Origin: Chrysoporthe austroafricana
Lineage: Eukaryota > Ascomycota > Sordariomycetes > Diaporthales > Cryphonectriaceae
Direction of reading: 5' to 3'
NCBI GenBank assembly: GCA_001051155.2
Contig: JYIP02000002.1
Location: 2,983,583-3,047,582 of the forward strand
Length of the DNA: 64,000 nt
In this document: positions 55,823 through 64,000 of the stretch, piece after piece
Layout: each line of letters begins with the position of its first letter
How positions within the stretch are numbered: position 1 is the first letter of the stretch
Translations under genes and position numbers: made by a program
The notes under the pieces: generated by a model
What the model was told of the DNA's origin: nothing
Databases searched by the model: none
Seen by the model: only the letters and a program-made list of their open reading frames with translations

Positions 55823-56573
55823 GCGGTCCCTATCCATCTCAGGATCTTGGTTGCATTTCAAAGTATAGGCGTTGGGCTCATATTCACGGCATTATATCAG
55901 CACGGCACTGCACAAAAGAGGAGATAGGGACTTGTCTCAGTCGAGCGGCGCTTTGCTTTTTCTTTTTCTTTTTCTCCCCCTGTTCAAACGTATTGATGAC
56001 GATGGTTCTTTTCAACCCTGGGGCTGGTTTTTTTTTTTTTTGGACAAATCACTATTGGCGTTCTTCACTGCAGATGGCTCGAAACGGGAGACGCGTTCCT
56101 CCTTCGCAAGGTTCTTTTTGAAAAAGGATACCATCTATCGATTTTCTGTTCTGTTGGGGTAGTTTTAGATTTGTGACGGCGGCTGTGTCGCGTGGGATCG
56201 AGTGAGGGCGGTTTGTAGCCAGTGGGCAGGAGGAATATATAAATCGTGAATATTGCAGAACCGTCGTCTTGGACCGGGCTCTATATGATGCATGATGAAG
56301 TGCTCGTCGCGTTGTTTGAAATTGGATTTCTCCCCACGGTATGTCCCTAATGTATGGACCGCGGCAGACCTTGCTCGGCTATATATACACTGTACTTGAG
56401 AACGGATACAAGTAGAGGAAAACAAGCTCCTGAAGCATAGAAAAGTTTCTCACAAGGCGTCAACGTAGTGGAAGGATAAATCGGGACTTTGGAAAAGTTG
56501 TATAAAACAAGTTCCCAGAAATACAGAGAAGGTAGGTTTTGCCACACTCACTACTAAAGAAAAAGCACCCCTA
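55823..56573. other. Convergent intergenic region
   Basis: About 750 AT-richer bases between the 3' ends of the DUF300 gene (+) and the HET gene (-), with a T-run at about 56029-56041. No gene is visible. Confidence 0.6.
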
Positions 56574-59062
56574 TCAAAACAAAACAACGGTCTCCCACCT
56601 CGGCTCACAAATCTTCCACAGCTCGGTATAGATATACCCAACCTCGACCCTGCGCACGACGTGCGGCTCGCCCGGGACAGGCTCAACAAGCATGACGTGA
56701 AGGCGCCACTTGCACTGCCGCCGGACCCGCGAGCTCTTGCTCGACAGCTCGTAGTCCGACAGCCCCCCGCTCAGCACGACGAACCTGCACGCGGCCCGCT
56801 GCCGCCCGTTACGAGCAGCCACCCAGCCGGCGCTGCCGCTGCTCAGCCGCCCGACCACCTCGCCGGCGCCCGGGGCCACGATGCTGCCCATCGCGTCGCC
56901 CGACCGCGGCGCCTCGACCCACAGGTCCGCGACCGTCGTGTTGAACACCAGCGCGCCGGGGAACCGCGCCGCGGCGGCGCACGCCCCGGGGTCGAGCGCG
57001 CGGTGCGCCACCGCCTGGCGCGGGTTGTGCGGGCAGGCGCTCCAGATCTCCGTCGACACCAGGGTGTCCGGCTCGTGGCCCAGCGTGGCCGGGGGCACGG
57101 TCTCGCGCCGCGCGACCTCCTCGATGGGCAGGCGCTCGTGCGCGCACCAGCGCTCCTCCTGCTCCAGCATGCGCAGGCCGACGTCGGGGTCGTGGATGTA
57201 GAGGTAGACCAGGCTGACGACGAATTCCAGCTTCATCGAGGGGCGCTGGTCGTCGGACCAGAGGTAGTCCGCCGGGCACCCGGCGGAGGAGGCCCAGCTC
57301 CAGCTTGGGATATAGGGCATGTCCGCTACGTTGTCATCCTGGCGTGGTCTGGAGCCGGCCTGGGCGCGGCTCCACATCAGGGACTGGGCTAGGTGCCTCT
57401 CCGGGAGGCCAAAGAGCATGCGGGTGCGGAGGCCCCTCCCGATAGCATTAGCTACGCCGGCATACGCGTTCAGTATATCGGAGGCGAAGGTCAGATGCCG
57501 TGCTGTGTATTTCTTGACATTCTCGAAGTAGGACTCGAGATCGGAAGGCCCTATGAACTCGCGTAGATTGACGGAATGTCGTTCGCCTACGGCACGGCTA
57601 TCAAGATTGAAAAGGTCTTCGAACCCAGGCAGCTGGAAGCGGTGCTGGCGGCGCTTCTCCATCATCTCCCTGACCTCGACCGTCTGCACGTCCTCGGGAT
57701 ACGTACCCTGGACGTCGCCGAGGGTACGGACATCGGGGTGGCGAGGCAGATACGCAAGCTCTTCATACGCCGTGCCGCACGAGCACTGGAAGATGACCTG
57801 GAACTCGGTGATGAAAAGCCGGCGCCTCGAGAGGAGCCGCTCCTGGAACGTCCAGCCGCGCCGGTTCCACTCGCAGACGTCCACGACCTGGCGCAGCGCC
57901 ACGGGCACGATCCCGCGCCTGTTGCCCTCGCACAGGCGGGGCGGCAGCAGGGCCGACGACACGCGCGGCCGCCCGGGGCAGCCGGGGAGGCCCGAGCTGC
58001 CGTCGCGTGCGTCCAGCGCCGCCATGATGGTGAACGAGGCGGAGCTGAAGATGGCGTCCATGGCGCCGATCTGCCCGTGCTTGGAGCCCGCGTCGTCCTG
58101 GACGATGCAGAAGCGGTCGACCCACAGGTAGCGCTCGCCGAGGCCCCGGCAGAGCGCGATGGCGTCCGCGATGATGGCCGGGATGCGCACGCTGCCCAGC
58201 CCGCCCTCGCTCTCCAGCCGCGCGCGGTTGGCCTTGGTCAGCTGCTCGTGCGCGTCGCCGGCCCCGCTGTCCTGCCACATGTAGCTGAGGGCGACGAACC
58301 CCCGGGCATTGACGGGCCGCGTCACCTTCATGCGCTCCACGTCGATGACCCTGAAATCCGGAGGTAGCGGCCCTTCGGCGGATTTTTGTCAGCAGGCCTA
58401 TTTCGTTACACGGATAGGGGGGATGGGAGGAGAGACGACTCACCTATGCCAGCGTCATGCGAAGCCTGTTCGTGGCCGTGAATCCCATCGCAGGTGTCGA
58501 TCCAGGCCCTCAGCAGCGCAGAGTCGAAATACGGCACCTCCCAGGGGTCGACACCCACCAGCGTCGTAGGCTTCGTCCTCGCATGGCGCAGGCAGAACTG
58601 CGGCGTCATGAAGAAGGGCATGAGCAGGTCGCCCGTCGAGCAGAAGATGTCCAGCTTGATGATGGCCCGCAGCCTCGTGCAGGTCGGGTCGGACCAGTCG
58701 ATCATCCAGCTCCCGGAGCCGTTCTCGGGCGACGAGGGCTCATGGTAGCCCGAGTGCAGGAAGAATGGCCCGTAGTTGCGGACGAGGACATCCTGTGTGT
58801 CGAGGCGCGGGTTGGTGCGCTTCTCGTGGGCGAGCCTGGTCCTGATGGCCGCTGACAGCGCTTGGCAGATCAGGCAGTGGGTGTTGCTGAGCATCGACTG
58901 CAGAGCTGCGTCCACGGAGCCGGCGATTGGGTAGCCAAGCCGCAGTGGATTATTCCCGGACGAGATGGATACCAGATCGTCCCATGGCCGACATCGCTCG
59001 CAGAGCTGTTGATTGGGACCGCCTCTCAGGCTGCTCGCTTTGTCGACAGGGTGGCGAGCCAT
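56574..59062 (-). CDS. HET-domain protein (heterokaryon incompatibility type)
   Basis: Proposed exons (minus strand) are 59062-58444 and 58372-56574, with a 71-nt intron, giving 805 residues. The N-terminus has spaced Cys pairs (LCERCRPW, THCLICQAL) usual in this family. The splice yields LPPDFRVIDVERM, leading into the HET domain at ~residues 230-390: FVALSYMWQD, ERYLWVDRFCIVQDD and RGWTFQERLLSRRRLFIT. The region after it (~400-805) has no known effector motif; it includes MPYIPSWSWASSAG, usual in long HET proteins. HET domains act in vegetative incompatibility and programmed cell death after non-self recognition; recent work on the fold suggests a TIR-like relationship. No NACHT or repeat domain is attached. 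The gene starts 212 bp beyond the stop of the four-domain RNA-processing gene, on the same strand. Confidence 0.9.
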
Positions 59063-59274
59063 AGCACAATTTCACTCGAGAGAGCAGCGGATAAGTTGGG
59101 TATGCCAGTTATCGCCGAGCTCATGCTCGCGACGGGACAATTCATAAAGGGACCGCCGGGCTGCGCTCAGCCACATGCCTCAACTGCAGCCACTGATGCG
59201 CGGCCACGTCGTGGGTGACCAGTGTGCATTTTCACCCTCCCATCGAAGACAACGCTCCCGGCTAGACTAGTTCT

Positions 59275-62200
59275 TTATCCACTTCCGAAAAGTAAATCCT
59301 TCCTCGTCCTCCTCTCCCAGACCACGACCGCGTCACTCTTGCGCTTGAAGTACAGGATCCGGTGCTGCGGGATGAACTCCTCGTGCGTCTGCTCCAGCTT
59401 CCATGCATCCAGCCCTTTCTCCATAGCGCCCAGGAACCTGTCCTCATAGCCAACCACATAGTCTGCGCTGTCCAGCGACGGGTCCCAGCGCAGCCGGTTT
59501 AGCACGTCTGCCGCCGTCCGAAACCTGCCCGCCCCTTCGGGCTTGGGCACGACTGCAGCGCGGGGCTGGTTCGTGGCAGGCTTGGCTTTCTTCTTTTGCG
59601 CGTAATATTGCCCGTCATACTCATCTCCAAGGGTATGGTTCTGCGCTGTTGCTTCTTCCTCCCTGTCTTCGTCGTCAGACTCGTCATCCCCGATAGCATA
59701 TTCGCCCCACTCGCGGTTGTCGACTTCTAGACACTGAACGTCAGCGGCTTTGACGACGCTGGCGTCCATCCACGAGGACTGGGCGTCAAAGTATTTGTTG
59801 TCACCGCGAATCTGTTCTGCAAACCGGCCCAGGACCGAGACCAGCGTACCATACATGACCTTCTCGTCTTCAGTCGTCATGTCATTGTTCAGCTTGTCCA
59901 GACCAATGAGGTAACAGCCTTGGTAGTCTCCAGAATCAGACATGCCCGTGCTCTTCTCAGCCCAGCGAGCTGGCCAGAACCTTGCATGCAGAGTTGGCGC
60001 GCGCTTGCTCAGGTCCACAAGGAGTGAGACGCATCGCGACTCCACCCAGCCAACGAACCCCCGGCCCTTGGTGAGAGAACCTCCCCAGAACTGAACGTCG
60101 ATCTTGATGTAGCTCTTAAACACCCGCAGGAAGCCAGCTGTGCCGTCAGTGTCGATGAATCTCGACCAGGTCATGCTCTTCTCAGAAAGCATATTGTCTG
60201 CTCGCTTGAATTCCGCAGCGAGTGTTCGAGCTGATGGAACAGATGCAGCGAGGCTCGTGTTTAGTGCAGGCGGGAAGTACCCCAGGATGGCGAGAGGCTC
60301 GCGTTCAGTCCTCCTGTAGTTCAGTTCTTTATGGAAGAAAGGGTCAAAAACCAGGTTGTGCTTCCAATCAAAGTTGGCATAGTGATTGAAGAATGTCGCT
60401 AGTACATCGGCAATGGACAATAAAGCTGCATCACGCACCAGAAGCTTGTATACTCGGGCCAGAAGGATGGTGATCTGGATGCCACCCAAATATCCAAACC
60501 TTGCAGTGTAAATGCCGCGACTTTTCGCCCAAGACTTGATCAGGCGATGTGCACAAACAAACCTGGCCATATCAGGGACGGAATGCCGGACATAGTCGAT
60601 GTCGCGAATAGCTTTGAGTTTCGACAGCGTATTGCTTGAGAGGTTCCAGACAGCATGCGAAGCTGGGAGCTTGAGGACCGTGGGCCAAAGCTCTGCGACT
60701 GCGTGAGCAGACACGTATTGGAGGTCAAACTTAACGCCCTGCAGATCCAGCTCCAGCATCGTGCCCGTATTTGCCTTTACTCGACGTATGATCTTGACAT
60801 CTCTGTCGGCGGCTTTTCGCAGTCTCTCAGTCGCGAGCGAGAAGAAGGTAGCGGAGCTGAAGGGCCCGATACACAGGCAGTCGATATCTGAGGAAGGCGT
60901 CCAGACGCCCAATCCATATGATCCCACGGGCACAAATATGAGAGGTGTGCCTGACTGCCCCGATTCTGAAGGCGAGGTGTCGAGAATGACGTCCTTGAGT
61001 ATTTGGAACGCAGCGGCGCGAGTCTTGATGTCCTCATCGGAGGGGATAGCCCCAGCATCTTGCAGAGCCTCTACCAAAGCTGTTGACTCTGCTAGGGAAG
61101 CCTGCGTCATTTTCGGTTGAACAGGTACAACTTGAGAACGCGTTGACCGTGGACTCTCCGTCTCGAGCCCCAGCTTCAAGACAGTCCGAATGCCCCAGTG
61201 ATCACTGGCGTACGAGGTCTTGGGCGTTTCCTCTGCATCAGCCTCCGTAATATCACCGAATTTGTTGAAATGTAGGACCTTCAAGAATCCGGCCTCCTTG
61301 ACCAATATCCTATCGATCCGCTGAGGTCGCATGCCAAACCCACTGCCTACGATCTCTGCGGCCAGCGTATTGACGGTCGGATCATAAGTGGCACCTTGCT
61401 CGCCTTCAAAGGCGGGCTCGACTTCTTCGTCTGATACCGCCCCTCTTTCCAATTGGAAGACTGTCCAGGCATCGACGAAGCCGTTTTGAACGAAGGTAGC
61501 ATCGAGGTTGCGAAGATGTGTGACAGCCTGTGTAGAGACAACATTCTTCTCGAGGGCCTGGCTGATTGTATAGGCCGATGTGGTGATATTGAAGTCGCCC
61601 GCCAAAATAACCGGGTTGTCTGGGTAATTTTGGGCCAAGTGCTTCAGAATCCTGTCTGCCTCCAATTTCTTGGCGGCAATGGATCCGTCTTTTAGACCGT
61701 GCGTAAGGTGTACGGTAGCGAGTATTAGAGGCGTGAAGTCGGCATCATCCCATATTCCGAGGTTCCGGAACTTGACAACAAGCGCGTTCTTGTGCTCACG
61801 ATTGAATGGCACGCTCTCCCATTCAAAAGCGTGCTTGCTGAGCACCACAATATTATTGTGGCTTGGAAGCGGCTCGACGTCCTCTTGGGCCGGAGGGCCA
61901 TGGCTGCACAAGGGGAAGGCATTTCGGATATCTTGATCCTCGAGTAAATAAGACAGGAAGTCGTCAGTGACTTCCTGCAGGACTAGCACATCGGCCTTGG
62001 CCTGGCTAGAGAGGATGTTTTTGATGAGCAACGGGTATCGCTTCTGCGAAGGTGGGTATTGGAATTCGGCCAGCACGTTGTATGTTGCAACAGCCAAGAG
62101 AGAAGCATTCCCCTGCCCCGCCTCGGGGAGATGTCGGTCCGGCGAGACCAGTTCCCATGCCTGTCCTCCATAGCAAATGTATGGTGCGCCCCCCTCCGGC

Positions 62201-62841
62201 GCTGGTGATGGGGCTTCGTCGTTGAATGCCTGCGGCGCCGCGGGCTGGCAGATACTGCCGTCCTTCAAGGATATCGTCGCCCACGTCTTCATCTGGGTTG
62301 ACAATGAATCTCCCACCTCGGCCCGCTCTCTCACGAGGAGGTGGAGCTGGTCAATTTCCCACTCGACTCCAGGAAGGAGCCTTGCCTTTTGAAGGAGGAA
62401 GTGGTGCCAGGACTCGTTCATATCTTCGCTCTGCCCGACGCTCATATGCATTCGATAGTTATCAGCGCCCTCATGCCCCAGCGCAGAGAGGACGGCCTGG
62501 CGCAGGCCCCTCAGCTGATCTCTCCGCTCCTCATTGTCGTCGTACATGAAGATGGTATTGTAGTGCCGGTGCTTGAACACATCGGCCGCACCGAGTCGTA
62601 TTCGAAACGGCGCCTTGCCCTGGACAGCTGACTGGATCGCCTCTGCTGCCCTGGGCAGGGCGTCGACCTGAACGAACGGGTAGACAAGATTGACATGCGG
62701 TGGCCACTTCCCATAGGCCTTGTCATAACGTGACCTCAGCAGTTCGATCCCGGACCACAGATTTCTCGGCGGTATAACACACAAGGCGGTGTCGTGGGAG
62801 CCAGTAGCGAGTGCTGCGGTTGTCTGCTCCGGACTCGCCAT
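59275..62841 (-). CDS. Four-domain RNA end-processing protein: 2H-EEP-PAP-MJ1316 fusion
   Basis: A single exon of 1188 residues. The start is the ATG at 62841 (ctaccATGG context); the frame opens further only through a TTG. Domain 1 (~20-195) is a 2H phosphoesterase with HVNLVYPF (His49) and HMSVGQ (His132). Domain 2 (~247-558) is an EEP nuclease/phosphatase: TYNVL (Asn255), LQEVT (Glu290), ATVHLTHG (His378), LAGDFN (Asp416, Asn418), RIDRIL and SDHWG (Asp547, His548). Domain 3 (~580-985) is a poly(A)-polymerase-like nucleotidyltransferase: VPVGSYGLGV, SSDIDCL (Asp652, Asp654), third acid in VKFDLQYV (Asp706), then a PAP central region. An acidic linker (~1047-1075) leads to domain 4 (~1104-1183), MJ1316/DUF504, with TAADVLNRLRWDP, EEFIPQHRI and VVWERRTRKDLLFG. 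I infer trimming or opening of cyclic-phosphate or capped ends, then nucleotide addition, guided by end recognition. Substrate RNA is unknown. Confidence 0.9.
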   Translation of the reverse strand: MASPEQTTAALATGSHDTALCVIPPRNLWSGIELLRSRYDKAYGKWPPHVNLVYPFVQVDALPRAAEAIQSAVQGKAPFRIRLGAADVFKHRHYNTIFMYDDNEERRDQLRGLRQAVLSALGHEGADNYRMHMSVGQSEDMNESWHHFLLQKARLLPGVEWEIDQLHLLVRERAEVGDSLSTQMKTWATISLKDGSICQPAAPQAFNDEAPSPAPEGGAPYICYGGQAWELVSPDRHLPEAGQGNASLLAVATYNVLAEFQYPPSQKRYPLLIKNILSSQAKADVLVLQEVTDDFLSYLLEDQDIRNAFPLCSHGPPAQEDVEPLPSHNNIVVLSKHAFEWESVPFNREHKNALVVKFRNLGIWDDADFTPLILATVHLTHGLKDGSIAAKKLEADRILKHLAQNYPDNPVILAGDFNITTSAYTISQALEKNVVSTQAVTHLRNLDATFVQNGFVDAWTVFQLERGAVSDEEVEPAFEGEQGATYDPTVNTLAAEIVGSGFGMRPQRIDRILVKEAGFLKVLHFNKFGDITEADAEETPKTSYASDHWGIRTVLKLGLETESPRSTRSQVVPVQPKMTQASLAESTALVEALQDAGAIPSDEDIKTRAAAFQILKDVILDTSPSESGQSGTPLIFVPVGSYGLGVWTPSSDIDCLCIGPFSSATFFSLATERLRKAADRDVKIIRRVKANTGTMLELDLQGVKFDLQYVSAHAVAELWPTVLKLPASHAVWNLSSNTLSKLKAIRDIDYVRHSVPDMARFVCAHRLIKSWAKSRGIYTARFGYLGGIQITILLARVYKLLVRDAALLSIADVLATFFNHYANFDWKHNLVFDPFFHKELNYRRTEREPLAILGYFPPALNTSLAASVPSARTLAAEFKRADNMLSEKSMTWSRFIDTDGTAGFLRVFKSYIKIDVQFWGGSLTKGRGFVGWVESRCVSLLVDLSKRAPTLHARFWPARWAEKSTGMSDSGDYQGCYLIGLDKLNNDMTTEDEKVMYGTLVSVLGRFAEQIRGDNKYFDAQSSWMDASVVKAADVQCLEVDNREWGEYAIGDDESDDEDREEEATAQNHTLGDEYDGQYYAQKKKAKPATNQPRAAVVPKPEGAGRFRTAADVLNRLRWDPSLDSADYVVGYEDRFLGAMEKGLDAWKLEQTHEEFIPQHRILYFKRKSDAVVVWERRTRKDLLFGSG

Positions 62842-64000
62842 GGTAGTCTTGCTCCCCTGCAGGCGCTCAACTGTGTTATGGTGATGTTGTATTTTGAGAT
62901 GCTTCCTTGTAGAGGGGAATGTAGCAGTGAGTATCTTCCTTCCCAATGAGAATTACACTGGCAGAAGGAAACCTGGTGAAATGTCTGATTTGTAGGTGAA
63001 GCAATTGCCACAAACGGAGAGACTTTAATAATTTCGGAAGACTGAACACAGTAGGAAAGCGGCTTGATCTTGCAATCGCATACTACCTACCTCACTTACT
63101 TATGGACATGCTAGGCGGCCAACGCCTCAGTATATAGCCCAATACTATGTTAATTTCCTTGCCATATTGTCAAAGGAGGCCTATGGCGCAGCAGCCATCG
63201 CCGGTGAGTCAACTTGTATACATCGTGAGATCAGCATGACAGGGGTTGGGCAGTCGAATAGCGCGAGATTGCACTGCCTGCCAGGCTCAGGAATTTTTGT
63301 TGTTCTGGCTGCAGCTCATCAGAAGGCGAGCGCACGGTCGCAAGGAAATCTGGCTGTCTGCTCCATGTGAGGCATGAGAAAACCTTCGCAATCCTGTGTA
63401 GGTGTAGTTCGCAGCGTCCCGTGTTAGCGGTGAGGCCGCTCCTCTCACAGGGGATAAAGACAAGGGGCGCGGCACGTGCAAGGCCAGTGCAGTGCACACC
63501 CGATTTCAAGCAGATCCTCTTCCCACAAAATCGTGCTGAACCCAACCTCCGCAACACTGCACAGTCGATCCAGAAACGATTTGGCAACCAGCGACAAGCG
63601 CTTTGATTGTGCTAAGCCGCATGCTAAATGTGCTATCTGATCATGTTCCGATCCCATTCAGGCATACATGAGTGTTCAAAAGGTCGTCCACGCGACAGTC
63701 GAGTGCTGACGCTGTGGCAAGAAGGTATTCAACCGTGCATGCCTCGAAACTAACTAGAGGCGCCTCCAAAAGTTCGAACGCTCCTCAACAGGGTGAGTGA
63801 AGCATGCAGTCAAGATCATCAAAGGCTGAGCAGGATCTCTCGACCGTCTCCTCAACATGCAGTCGTCTCCCATCACCCAAACACCGGTGTCTCTGTGGAA
63901 TTGTACGACAGGACAAATGCTCCGACCATCCCTTGCTACCCGAACTCCTGTCGACCGAGTGGCCGAAAACGAAGAAACGACAGACATCGAATGTCCATTA
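62842..64000. other. Region upstream of the RNA-processing gene
   Basis: About 1.16 kb with no supportable gene. It contains the promoter of the minus-strand four-domain gene. The open frames at 63231-63657 (-), 63367-63606 (+) and 63754-63987 (-) are short and lack domains. A neighbouring gene could begin beyond the window end. Confidence 0.55.

Noticed and set aside
56661..58367. Long plus-strand frames antisense to the HET gene
   Set aside because: They mirror the GC-rich third positions of the real minus-strand CDS; they contain only Arg/Ala/His-rich nonsense.
1..64000. CRISPR array, prophage or bacterial mobile element
   Set aside because: Intron-containing fungal genes throughout; no regularly spaced direct repeats of the CRISPR type and no phage genes.

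Overview
The window is nuclear DNA of a filamentous ascomycete, most likely a Sordariomycete or a close relative. The evidence is short GT-AG introns (about 46-130 nt), compact genes on both strands, a FunK1-family kinase, a HET-domain gene, a QutR/QA-1S-type quinate repressor and a Hos3-type deacetylase. Gene models were built by joining open frames at splice sites that keep the frame and match family consensus. All splice sites are predictions.

Layout. 1-5100 is a repeat-rich island holding a FunK1-type kinase gene, inverted and direct repeats, a 15-bp minisatellite and a transposase relic. 5104-14714 holds a Hos3-like deacetylase (-), a hexokinase-family sugar kinase with an 18-nt microexon (-), a GILT-like thiol reductase (+) and the scavenger decapping enzyme DcpS/Dcs1 (-); the last two overlap at their 3' ends. 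14715-18620 is mostly non-coding, with a very long homopolymer containing an N, one membrane protein gene and a tRNA-like fragment. 18621-23937 holds an uncharacterised Gln/Lys/Ala-repeat protein and an MIT-domain coiled-coil protein. 23938-35105 holds a GRAM-VASt sterol transfer protein (Lam/Ltc family), a Pho84-type phosphate transporter and homoserine O-acetyltransferase (Met2). 35106-44979 holds THO complex subunit Tho2 and a conserved protein of unknown function. 45818-51146 holds a QutR-like repressor divergent from a small Zn2Cys6 regulator. 53687-55822 holds a DUF300/OST-alpha/TMEM184 membrane protein.

56574-62841 is the most interesting part. It holds a HET-domain gene and, 212 bp upstream on the same strand, a 1188-residue protein that joins four RNA/nucleotide-processing domains: 2H phosphoesterase, EEP nuclease/phosphatase, poly(A)-polymerase-like nucleotidyltransferase and a C-terminal MJ1316 (DUF504) RNA-end recognition domain. 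Catalytic motifs are visible in all three enzyme domains. I read it as a one-polypeptide RNA end-healing or end-modifying machine, possibly linked to self/non-self conflict through the adjacent HET gene.

Most of the other genes are ordinary housekeeping (mRNA export and decapping, methionine synthesis, phosphate uptake, sterol transport, chromatin). They show no obvious shared pathway.
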